From positions 39,626-103,625 of the forward strand of contig JAQUCE010000001.1 of NCBI GenBank assembly GCA_028686345.1: 64,000 bases of DNA. Reading direction: 5' to 3'. The first letter of the stretch is position 1. Every line of letters starts with the position of its first letter. Origin of the DNA: Kiritimatiellia bacterium. GTDB taxonomy: Bacteria; Verrucomicrobiota; Kiritimatiellia; RFP12; UBA1067. The notes beneath the pieces are model-generated. The model saw nothing but the letters and a program-made list of their open reading frames with translations. It searched no databases and was not told the DNA's origin. Shown piece by piece: positions 1-7,031 of this stretch. A program made the position numbers and the translations under genes.

Positions 1-90
1 CATGCTGTGAACATTGACCATCCGCGGCCCAGTCGTTTAAACCGCATATTTCAAAGAGTAAAGCCTAAAGACTCAAACGATGACAGGTGA
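1..90 (+). CDS. C-terminal end of an upstream gene (partial, unidentified)
   Basis: Of the three forward frames only frame 1 is open from the window edge. It runs 29 codons to a TGA at 88-90, and the tail is basic and polar (ending KPKDSNDDR). The stop lies 11 bases inside the following TadE-like gene, the kind of overlap expected in a translationally coupled tad operon. The fragment is too short to assign to a family, and a chance open frame is possible. Confidence 0.35.
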   Translation, partial: HAVNIDHPRPSRLNRIFQRVKPKDSNDDR

Positions 91-694
91 ACAACATAGC
101 TTGAGAGAGAGCTTCAGTGGCTCTGTGATGCTGGAGTTTGTGCTCGCGTTTCCTGTGATCCTGACTCTGATACTGGCCTGTATGCAGTTCGCGCATATCT
201 GGATGGCCAAGCAGGTGGTTCACTACTCTGCCTACTGCGCGGCACGGGCTGCCTTGGTCTGCCAGAAGAGTGAGTATCACGGCCCGGACAAAGCGCCGCA
301 GCAGGCAGCCGAGCAGGTCTGTGCCTGGGTTAGCCGCGGTATGCTTGCTGGCGAGAACGATAAGCGAATTCCCGGCTGGGGCCAGATCCCCGGCTCGGGC
401 GGCGTTCACCGTAAAACCAGAGTCACAATAAAGGAGGAGGGCCAGTGGAATATCAAAGCAACGGTGGAGAGCGATTTCGCGCTGGTCTTTCCTTTAGTTG
501 GCCCGATGATCGGCTGGGGCGTCAATCCCTGGCAGAGTGGTAGTGAGTACCTTGAACAACATGCTGATGACACCGGCGATATCGGCCGAGCCGATCTGGT
601 GCAGTATCCCCACATCCGTTTCATCGAGAGTGTTGTTCTGCCAAAACCCTATGTGATGCTGCCGGAGAGCGGGTTACCCGTGTCAGGTTGGTAG
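80..694 (+). CDS. TadE-like pseudopilin of the Tad/Flp pilus
   Basis: 204 residues. A short polar N-terminus is followed at about residues 13-40 by a Gly-Ser-x-x-x-Glu-Phe segment and a hydrophobic helix (FVLAFPVILTLILACMQF), the signature of TadE/TadG minor pseudopilins that are processed at the inner membrane and help assemble Flp pili. The rest is a soluble periplasmic-type domain without recognisable catalytic motifs. I kept the ATG at 80 because the internal ATG at 128 would remove part of the GSxxxEF processing region. It is the first complete gene of a same-strand run of Tad genes. The TAG stop lies inside a short palindromic repeat (GTAGGGGCGA...TTTCGCCC). Confidence 0.72.
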   Translation: MTGEQHSLRESFSGSVMLEFVLAFPVILTLILACMQFAHIWMAKQVVHYSAYCAARAALVCQKSEYHGPDKAPQQAAEQVCAWVSRGMLAGENDKRIPGWGQIPGSGGVHRKTRVTIKEEGQWNIKATVESDFALVFPLVGPMIGWGVNPWQSGSEYLEQHADDTGDIGRADLVQYPHIRFIESVVLPKPYVMLPESGLPVSGW

Positions 695-714
695 GGGCGA
701 AAAACATTTCGCCC
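691..714. repeat. TAGGGGCGA palindrome at a stop codon
   Basis: GGGCGAAA and TTTCGCCC form an 8-bp stem with a 4-base loop (695-714), preceded by GTAG. The TAG supplies the stop codon of the TadE-like gene. A related element (TAGGGGCGACA...TGTCGCCC) sits directly after the next gene's stop at 2320-2342. Confidence 0.6.
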
Positions 715-759
715 AAAACTGAAATTTTTTGCCCTTTTTGCCCTAAAAGAAGTGGAAAC

Positions 760-2319
760 ATGTTAAACGCCATAAATAAATCAGCCCTGCGGCTTTGGAG
801 AGACGAAAGCGGCGTGGTACTGGCCGTGACCGTGATCGTCTTTCTCTCGCTGTTTATGATGGCGTGCGCGGTCTATGCTGTGGGTGAGACCGTGCGCCAG
901 CGCATTGAGCTGCAGAACGCCGCGGATGCGGGTGCTTACTCTGGCGCCATTGTCGAGGCCGACTGCCTGAGCCGCGTGGCGGCTGTCAATCGGGCAATGT
1001 CCTGGACCTATGTGCAGATGTGTCGGATGGAGATGGATTACATTGTTGACAAGTGGCTGATGCTGACACTTCAACGCTGGGATATCGACAATCTGAAGAT
1101 GCAGATGTTCAACATGCCTAGCACCTGTAACCGCGGGCTGCCCTGGTACTGTACCGGTAAAGGCGCCTCAGTCGGCAATGCGTTCTCCCATAAAAGAATT
1201 CTCCTGAACAAGCATCATTTAACAACCACTGATGAGATCAAATCTGTGCGTCAGCAGGCTGCTGGACAGGGAAAGAGCTACACCGCCCTGGCACCTAAAA
1301 TTGACAAGTGTCGCGAGCAGATCAAGCAGATGAACGAGAAGGAGAAGCAGCTGATCAACAAGCTGCCGGGGCGCATTAAAACTTGCGTGAAAGAGGTCTT
1401 GAAAAAAAATCTGAAAGACACCTGGAATGACGGTTTTGCCGGTGGCGGCAATATCATGTATGCCTTGAAGCAGGAGGAGCAGCCGCTGGATAATAATTTC
1501 AGGGTGCTGGAGCATAGCGAGGAGGATGATTTTCTGCGCCACTCCGACTACATTCCTGAGCAGGGAAATAACGCCAAGCAGGTTTTGGAGCGTGGTACTG
1601 ACGATTGGTTTATCCAGCAGTATGAGAGCGGCGGTCCCGGTATTCAGCGCCAGTATAAGCGGGGTCACCCCATTTTAATCTCTGAGTGGGAGTGGGCCAG
1701 CTCTATTTGGGAGATCGTTGAAGGTGTCTGCGTTATTGTGGCTCAGACCTCCGGCAGCTCTGAGGTCAAAGGCGATGACTCCCAGATCTATTCATCGCGC
1801 TACTATATCACCGAAAAGGCGGAACCACAGGTTTTAAAGGAGCGATATTTTGCCAAGGGCGGGGCGATTGTGGTGGGTGCAACGCGTAGGCTCAACAACC
1901 CCTTTCAGTTTATGGCGGTTGGCAGTGACGTGGGGATTATGAAGCCCTTTAACGTCAGCGGGGGCAATCGTTATATGTGGAGCGCCTCGGCCGCGATTGC
2001 GGGCTACAATCCCAAGCCCCTTGATGACGCCCGCGGCAAATATGAGGTCACCTACGAAAATAACAGCGGTGACAAGCTGTGGAATCTGAAAACCAGCGAC
2101 TGGGATGCAGTACTGCTGCCGCTGCACCGGGCCTGGGCGCAGGGCAAAGACCGTAAGTGGAACGGCGCGACTGCCGGCCAGATTTTAAATGCGGTTAAAG
2201 GAGCGTGGGAACCGCTTTACGGCGGCGGCGGAGCACCCGGCGATCAGGGTGCCCCTAAGTTGATGGGCGGCGGCGGAGAGCCCTCCTACAACGGCGCCGA
2301 AGGCTGGGTGGTGCACTAG
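760..2319 (+). CDS. TadG-like pilus assembly protein
   Basis: 519 residues from the ATG at 760. The frame is open back to an ATG at 688, but that stretch is translated from the palindromic repeat at 691-745, so 760 is preferred. The N-terminus (RDESGVVLAVTVIVFLSLFM) is the TadE/TadG prepilin-like helix, and the following segment (QRIELQNAADAGAYSGA) matches the conserved 'NAADAAALAGA' region of TadG-like proteins. The remainder is a long, mostly polar, presumably periplasmic domain with no von Willebrand MIDAS motif that I can see. TadG proteins anchor or stabilise the Flp pilus at the envelope. The protein ends in a Gly-rich tail (GGGGAPGDQGAP...GGGGEP). Confidence 0.7.
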   Translation: MLNAINKSALRLWRDESGVVLAVTVIVFLSLFMMACAVYAVGETVRQRIELQNAADAGAYSGAIVEADCLSRVAAVNRAMSWTYVQMCRMEMDYIVDKWLMLTLQRWDIDNLKMQMFNMPSTCNRGLPWYCTGKGASVGNAFSHKRILLNKHHLTTTDEIKSVRQQAAGQGKSYTALAPKIDKCREQIKQMNEKEKQLINKLPGRIKTCVKEVLKKNLKDTWNDGFAGGGNIMYALKQEEQPLDNNFRVLEHSEEDDFLRHSDYIPEQGNNAKQVLERGTDDWFIQQYESGGPGIQRQYKRGHPILISEWEWASSIWEIVEGVCVIVAQTSGSSEVKGDDSQIYSSRYYITEKAEPQVLKERYFAKGGAIVVGATRRLNNPFQFMAVGSDVGIMKPFNVSGGNRYMWSASAAIAGYNPKPLDDARGKYEVTYENNSGDKLWNLKTSDWDAVLLPLHRAWAQGKDRKWNGATAGQILNAVKGAWEPLYGGGGAPGDQGAPKLMGGGGEPSYNGAEGWVVH

Positions 2320-2388
2320 TAGGGGCGACACTTGTGTCGCCCATCGTGAAACACCTGTGCCGCCCATCGTGAAACACCTGTGCCGCCC
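2320..2388. repeat. TAGGGGCGACA palindrome plus two 23-bp direct repeats
   Basis: GGGCGACA and TGTCGCCC form a hairpin (2320-2342) directly after the TadG-like stop. Two identical 23-bp units follow at 2343-2365 and 2366-2388 (beginning ATCGTGAAACACC and ending CCGCCC). They look like partial duplications of the hairpin's 3' arm. Confidence 0.65.
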
Positions 2389-2426
2389 GTTGCGGGAGAG
2401 GTATGATACAAATTTGCGAGTGAATT

Positions 2427-2585
2427 ATGAACAACAACAAACAGAAACCTTTAAAACACACGGCTGGTCTCTGGATGGCCGTCACGCTGATCACCGTTGT
2501 TCTGGCCCGGCTTGGGCTCAGTGAACAAGATCTGCGCAACGATGAGTATAAGAGATTCAACAGGTTTGTGAGCTGGAGTGCTTAA
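2427..2585 (+). CDS. 52-residue predicted membrane peptide in the tad run
   Basis: An ATG at 2427 opens 52 codons ending at TAA 2583-2585. The product has a basic N-terminus (NNNKQKPLK), one hydrophobic segment at about residues 12-32 (GLWMAVTLITVVLARLGL) and a charged tail. A purine-rich stretch (GCGGGAGAGG, about 2391-2400) lies too far upstream to be a good ribosome site. Size and topology resemble small inner-membrane or prepilin-like peptides of Tad loci, but there is no clear Flp processing site (G/xxxxEY), so I do not call it a major pilin. It may be a real small gene or a chance frame. Confidence 0.4.
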   Translation: MNNNKQKPLKHTAGLWMAVTLITVVLARLGLSEQDLRNDEYKRFNRFVSWSA

Positions 2586-2614
2586 AAAGTATAGCGGGTG
2601 CTATGGCTCCGTTG

Positions 2615-2722
2615 AATCAAAGTCCGGGTCAGTATGCAATGCCACCAGGTCACCCGGCCACTCGGCCCCAAGCCACCAGGCCACCCGGTCACCCGGCCAC
2701 CCGGTCACCAGGTCAAAGCAGT
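2615..2722. repeat. CACCAGGTCACC tandem repeat element
   Basis: The segment starts with GTTGAATC, then CAATGCCACCAGGTCACC, and continues as a run of about ten near-copies of a decamer-like CACC(A/C)GG(T/C)CA unit ending ACCAGGTCAAAG. The whole layout recurs at 48150-48215 before pyrB. The rest of the gap to 2806 shows nothing else recognisable. Confidence 0.65.
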
Positions 2723-2806
2723 TTTAGCCTGGATTGCGGAGCAACTTGCAAGAGATAAAAAATACGCGAAAAACACCTAACCCATGCGAAGTTACAGTCA
2801 AGCATT

Positions 2807-3403
2807 ATGACAGCGATCACTCCATATAACCCCCCTGACCGGCAGCGCGGCTCCATCCTGATGGAGACGGTTCTGGCAATCCCCCTGTTTATGATTCTGC
2901 TGGGCGGGATCTTCTGGATCGGGGAGCTGATGATTGCCCGTCAGAAGCTGGTAATCGCTGACCGCTATATTGCCTGGAACAAGGGTTTGCGCTACCCTGA
3001 CAAAGGGCCGATCAACCCAGGCGCCATTACCCGGCTCTATTTTTCCGAACCGGGCGGCGCGCCGCTGCAAAGTCATACGCTGACATCCGCCAGCGGACAG
3101 ATTGAAAAGGTGTTTGACTGGAGCCATGCCTCCGGCGGGCAGGCTAAGCTGGATTTAAAAATGCCTGATTGGACGCGTTTTATGTTCAATACCGCCGAAG
3201 TTATGTATAATAGCGGCGTGCCTGAAGAGCAGGCTGTTGGTATGCAGGGCCGCGACAAGCCGGATCAGCGCCATGTGGTGGTGATGCGAACCAAGGAAAA
3301 GGCGGAAAAGAGCTATATCCGCAACAAGTACAGGGTAAAAGGCGCGGGCGAGGTTGCAGAGCAGTGGGAGAAGATCACCGATGAGGGCTGGCCTTATGAA
3401 TAG
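2807..3403 (+). CDS. TadE-like pseudopilin (second)
   Basis: 198 residues. The N-terminal RGSILMETVLAIPLFMILLG is a textbook TadE prepilin-like segment (basic patch, Gly-Ser, Glu, then a hydrophobic helix at about residues 16-45). A soluble, Lys- and Arg-rich domain follows without catalytic motifs. As a minor pseudopilin it should act at the inner membrane in Flp pilus biogenesis. The downstream secreted protein gene begins within its last codons (8-bp overlap), so the two are probably translated together. Confidence 0.72.
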   Translation: MTAITPYNPPDRQRGSILMETVLAIPLFMILLGGIFWIGELMIARQKLVIADRYIAWNKGLRYPDKGPINPGAITRLYFSEPGGAPLQSHTLTSASGQIEKVFDWSHASGGQAKLDLKMPDWTRFMFNTAEVMYNSGVPEEQAVGMQGRDKPDQRHVVVMRTKEKAEKSYIRNKYRVKGAGEVAEQWEKITDEGWPYE

Positions 3404-3782
3404 AGCTTGCCATAAATTCAGCTGCCTGCTGGGCGCGGCACTCTGGTTGACAGCGCATGCGGCTGTTGCCGCGCCAGTGCCTTTGCCGCCGCTGGCGAGA
3501 GTGACTGCGGTGGACTCCACCGGCGAGAGCTGGCACCAGAGCGGCGAGATCAGCGGTACGGTTGCTTTGTGCCATGGTGATTTTTCAGCGGCCCTGGCGC
3601 GCAAGGGCTGGGTGTTGCAAAAGACGATTGTTCTTGGCCGAGTTCCACAGCGCAGCCAGCTGATGATGTGGAAGCAAGGGTCGACCAGGATTTTAATCAT
3701 GATCTGGGAGAAGAGCGCGGGAGTTTGCGGCTTCTCCTGGGGCTATGATTTAACAACAGTGAAAGGGAAAAAAAGGGTATGA
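3396..3782 (+). CDS. Small secreted protein between TadE-like and cpaB genes
   Basis: From the ATG at 3396 the product is 128 residues. It has a clear signal peptide (MNRACHKFSCLLGAALWLTA, cleavage near AHAAVA) and a mature domain of about 105 residues with three Cys and a Trp-rich C-terminal half. In-frame ATGs at 3354 and 3381 exist, but only 3396 puts the charged n-region directly before the hydrophobic core. The start overlaps the upstream stop by 8 bp, and the stop shares an ATGA with cpaB. I do not recognise the family. Its position suggests a periplasmic accessory of the pilus. Confidence 0.5.
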   Translation: MNRACHKFSCLLGAALWLTAHAAVAAPVPLPPLARVTAVDSTGESWHQSGEISGTVALCHGDFSAALARKGWVLQKTIVLGRVPQRSQLMMWKQGSTRILIMIWEKSAGVCGFSWGYDLTTVKGKKRV

Positions 3783-4564
3783 AAAATTTTATTCCATTGA
3801 TTTTGGCGGTTCTGCTGGGGCTGGCCGCTGTGCTGGCAGTGGGGCGTTTGCTGCAGTCACGCAACAAGGCGGTTGAGAAAGAGACCACCGTGGTGGCGGT
3901 CACACGCGACATTGAGGCAGGTGAGGTTTTCACGGTTGATTCGATTATGGCTAAAAAAATTCCTGTCTCCGCCCGCCCCGCGCAATCGCTTTTCTGGGCC
4001 CGCTCGGAGATGGTGGTTGGCCAGAAAGCACTGCGCGCGATCACGCAGGGCGACTATGTCTTGATGGCGGATGTGGGGCTCTCGGGCAGCATGGCCGATA
4101 TTGTGGGTCAGGGTGAGTGGGCTGTTGCACTGACAGTGCCGCCGGGCGGTATTGCACGTATTGTCCAACCCGGCGACGAGGTGGCAGTACTGGGCACCTT
4201 TAAGGTGAAGAGCACGGTGGAGTCAGCAGATCTGGCCCGCGCCCCGGAGGAGGTTGACCGCGAGGCCACACTGGTACTCTTCCCCCGGGTGCGGGTGCTC
4301 GATGTGGGTACGCTCTCCAGTGGCGGCGAGGCGAGCGCTGGCGAGCTGATTCTGGCCCTGCCGCCGAGCGAGGCGCAGGTGCTGGTGGCAGCTCAACGCA
4401 AAGCAACGCTGACCCTTGCGCTGCGCCGGCCAGGCGATGATGTGGCGATCAGCCGCCTGGACACCGGCAAGGTGGATGAGGAGACCTTTGATAAGTTGAT
4501 GAATGGTTTGAAGTCGTTTGAGATGCCCGAGGTTCCCGGCATGATCAAGGTGGTTACACCGTAA
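3779..4564 (+). CDS. cpaB: CpaB/RcpC pilus assembly protein
   Basis: 261 residues. An N-terminal membrane anchor (residues 4-25, IPLILAVLLGLAAVLAVGRL) is followed by a SAF/ChapFlgA-like domain at about 38-105 (VVAVTRDIEAGEVFTVDSI... and QGDYVLMADV). A second beta-rich region then matches the RcpC/CpaB C-terminal domain (residues 115-215, VPPGGIARIVQPGDEVAVLG). CpaB/RcpC is a periplasmic or outer-membrane-linked factor that works with the CpaC/RcpA secretin. The start codon shares ATGA with the preceding gene. The secretin gene follows after a 339-bp repeat-filled gap. Confidence 0.88.
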   Translation: MKNFIPLILAVLLGLAAVLAVGRLLQSRNKAVEKETTVVAVTRDIEAGEVFTVDSIMAKKIPVSARPAQSLFWARSEMVVGQKALRAITQGDYVLMADVGLSGSMADIVGQGEWAVALTVPPGGIARIVQPGDEVAVLGTFKVKSTVESADLARAPEEVDREATLVLFPRVRVLDVGTLSSGGEASAGELILALPPSEAQVLVAAQRKATLTLALRRPGDDVAISRLDTGKVDEETFDKLMNGLKSFEMPEVPGMIKVVTP

Positions 4565-4903
4565 AAGTGATAGTGGAGTAGAGCAAGCACCCTGCTTGCT
4601 ATGAAATTTCATAAAGATTGGAGTAACGTAGGTCCGATTTCCAATCGGACATGTCCGGTTGGAAACCGGACTTACTGAGGTTGGCTGTGCCAGCGGTTGA
4701 CAATAGCGGCGGCGATGCTGGTGGATGAGCCCCCGCATGATCCCAATCGTCGGTCAGCATCGTCGCAGATCATCGAAGACCGATGTCGCTCATAGAGCGA
4801 CTACGATACTAGAGTTGGACCGTTTTACAAATAGACAACTTTTTGCAAAGAACAATAATTGTTTTTTAGCCGCATCAGCGGCCAAGGTTAAGGAGAGAAG
4901 ATC
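4565..4903. repeat. Intergenic repeat cluster (CpaB-CpaC gap)
   Basis: Three dispersed repeat families lie in series. 4565-4600 carries GTGATAGTGGAGTAGAGCAAG with the hairpin GCAAGC...GCTTGC. 4628-4676 is a double palindrome (TCCGATTTCCAATCGGA then TCCGGTTGGAAACCGGA). 4702-4800 is an element of the 'CGATGCTGGTGGATGA ... ATCGTCG...ACCGATGTCGCTC' family, ending in the hairpin GTCGCTCATAGAGCGAC. All recur elsewhere in the window. AAGGAGAG at 4890-4897 is the ribosome site for the next gene. Confidence 0.75.
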
Positions 4904-6496
4904 ATGAAAAATAAAAATCATACCGTCACCCGCCTGACAGTGGGTGCTATAGTGCTGTCGCTCACGCTGTTGGGAACATCTGTCCTGCAGGCGGCTGACA
5001 ACGATCAGGTTTCAGTCAGTGTTGGCCAAATGGCATTGATTGATACGCCGTTTGCGATCAAGAATTATCGGGTGGCAAACCCTAATTTGGTCAAAATCGA
5101 GACGCAGGGCAACCAGCAGTTGCGTGTGGTGGGGCTGGCCTCCGGCACAACCGATCTGCATGTCACTGGCGATGGCAGCCTCTCCGTGCTTTACACGGTT
5201 GTGGTGGTTGAGAACATCAATGCCGTGCTGGCGGCAATAAAACGCGATCTCGACTCAGTGCCGGAGGTGGATGTTTCCATTAACCTGAACCGGGTTGTGC
5301 TGAAAGGCGAGGTCAACAGTGTTCAACACTGGCAGTATCTGTGTAAAGTGATTGAGCTGTATAAGGGCTCGGTTGCCAATCTGACCTCCTTTCACCCAAC
5401 CCCGGAGGTGATGCTCTCGCTGAAAGACGCGCTTGAAAAGGTGGGTTACACAGTGGTGACAGATGCCAAACAGGGGGGGGAGGCAGTGCCGGGCGAGGTC
5501 TCGCTCAAGTTTGCGGGTAACAATATTTTTGTGACCGGCTCGGTGTACAGCCAGAGAGATGTTGATCGCATCACCCAGGTGATCGATGCGCAGGAGTGGC
5601 TGAAGGTCTCTAACAGAGCTGTCAAAGAGGGTGCGCCCGCTGAGCAGCAGGCACAGCCGATGAGTACGTTTGATGCCAGGGTTAAGGCAGTCCTGAATCT
5701 GATGATTATCCCCACCATGCTGGAGGTGGATGTGGTCTTTGTCAGTGTGACGGATGTTGAGGAGAAGCAGATCGGTGTTAACCTGGCCAAGGCCGGCTTG
5801 ATCACGCTGGACTCTGTCTCAGCCGGATTCCAGGGAAACCTGGCAAGCGGCTCCTCTGGCATGGCTGGAAATTACGCGATTAACAGCGGGTTGCAGGGCG
5901 CATTGAAGTTCTTTGCCGGCAGTGGTCCTGGACGTATCCGCACGGCAGGTCACATGACCTTCAAGAATGATGCGCCGGAGTGGCGCAGCTACCACAGCGG
6001 TGGCACATTGAAGGTGCGCGTTTCCAGCCAGAACGCCACTTCATTGGAGGATGTGGATTACGGTCTGATCATGCGTGTGCGCGGCGGGCTGATGGATTCA
6101 AAAAACACTGCACTGGATGTCAATCTGGAGCTGAGCTACCCTGTTCCAATTGGGAGCGACTATGATTTGAAGCGCAATCACATTGACACCACCGTCAACT
6201 GCCCGATCGGCCATACGCTGGTGTTGGGCGGCATGAAAAATCTGGTGGAGCAGACCAGCGAGGAGGGGGTTCCCTTCCTGCGCTCGATTCCCGCGATCTC
6301 CTGGTTTTTCTCAGAAAAAAACAACCGCAAAGAGGATAGCAAGATCCTGATCATGATCAGCCCGCAGATCGCCGGCGCGCCTCGCGAAGCCGCACCTGTC
6401 TCATTGGAGACCGCCCCGGCTGTGCAGGAGGTTGAGATGGAGAACAAAGAACGCTTGAAAGAGAAGCGCAAAGGCAAAAGGTTTTTCTTCTTCTAA
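4904..6496 (+). CDS. cpaC: CpaC/RcpA outer-membrane secretin
   Basis: 530 residues. A signal peptide (about 1-31, ending VLQAA) is followed by the pilus-formation N-terminal domain (residues 35-100, VSVSVGQMALIDTPFAIKNY...VVGLASGTTDLHV), a BON-like/N-domain region (about 108-240), and the secretin domain at about 270-500. The secretin domain carries the typical C-terminal signature (EEGVPFLRSIPAISWFF ... KILIMISPQI). Secretins form the outer-membrane gate through which the Flp pilus exits. A strong AAGGAGAG ribosome site lies 7 bases before the ATG. The C-terminal tail is Lys- and Phe-rich (KRKGKRFFFF), which is unusual but may only be an extension. Confidence 0.9.
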   Translation: MKNKNHTVTRLTVGAIVLSLTLLGTSVLQAADNDQVSVSVGQMALIDTPFAIKNYRVANPNLVKIETQGNQQLRVVGLASGTTDLHVTGDGSLSVLYTVVVVENINAVLAAIKRDLDSVPEVDVSINLNRVVLKGEVNSVQHWQYLCKVIELYKGSVANLTSFHPTPEVMLSLKDALEKVGYTVVTDAKQGGEAVPGEVSLKFAGNNIFVTGSVYSQRDVDRITQVIDAQEWLKVSNRAVKEGAPAEQQAQPMSTFDARVKAVLNLMIIPTMLEVDVVFVSVTDVEEKQIGVNLAKAGLITLDSVSAGFQGNLASGSSGMAGNYAINSGLQGALKFFAGSGPGRIRTAGHMTFKNDAPEWRSYHSGGTLKVRVSSQNATSLEDVDYGLIMRVRGGLMDSKNTALDVNLELSYPVPIGSDYDLKRNHIDTTVNCPIGHTLVLGGMKNLVEQTSEEGVPFLRSIPAISWFFSEKNNRKEDSKILIMISPQIAGAPREAAPVSLETAPAVQEVEMENKERLKEKRKGKRFFFF

Positions 6497-7031
6497 AGCA
6501 GCTGCTTGCCGTAACCAATTGATATTGTGTAATGTGCGGACGTCCTGCGCCCTTCTTGAAGCTTGTATGGTTGAGAGCCCGCTGCTACAGCAACAAACGC
6601 TGCGCGTGTGGGGAGGTGCGTGCATTTCTGATTGAAACTGTAGGGCGCGGGCCTTGACCGCGCCAGCGAATGCTTTGCAAATTGAAAGGCATCGAGCGGC
6701 GGGCCATTGGCGCAACCCCGCGGTCACGGCCCGCGGCTACAGTGCTTCGCAAGCTGCAAGGCACACGTCAACCGAGTGATATGCGAACCGCAGCTGTAGG
6801 GCGCGGGCCTTGACCGCGCCGCGCGTGTGCCATTGTGGTGCATTTCCGGCTGAAACTGTAGGGCGCGGGCCATGACCGCGCCGCGCGTGTGCCATTGTGG
6901 TGCATTTCCGGCTGAAACTGTAGGGCGCGGGCCTTGACCGCGCCGCCACGTCGATGGGTGTCGATGGGCGTCGAAAAAAGCCGCAGGTTTTGAATGCGCG
7001 TAAATTTCCGGTTGAAACTGAAAGGGAAACC
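6497..7031. repeat. 62-bp tandem repeats and related sequence upstream of the FHA-CpaF gene
   Basis: TAGGGCGCGGGCC(T/A)TGACCGC occurs at 6641, 6797, 6859 and 6921. The last three are spaced exactly 62 bp apart, each unit continuing CGCGTGTGCCATTGTGGTGC and ATTTCCGGCTGAAACTG. An inverted relative (GCGGTCACGGCCCGCGGCTA) lies at 6720-6740. The unit's end (ATTTCCGGTTGAAACTG) recurs at 7005-7021 directly before the ribosome site (AAAGGGAAACC). No gene is evident in the gap. Confidence 0.8.
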
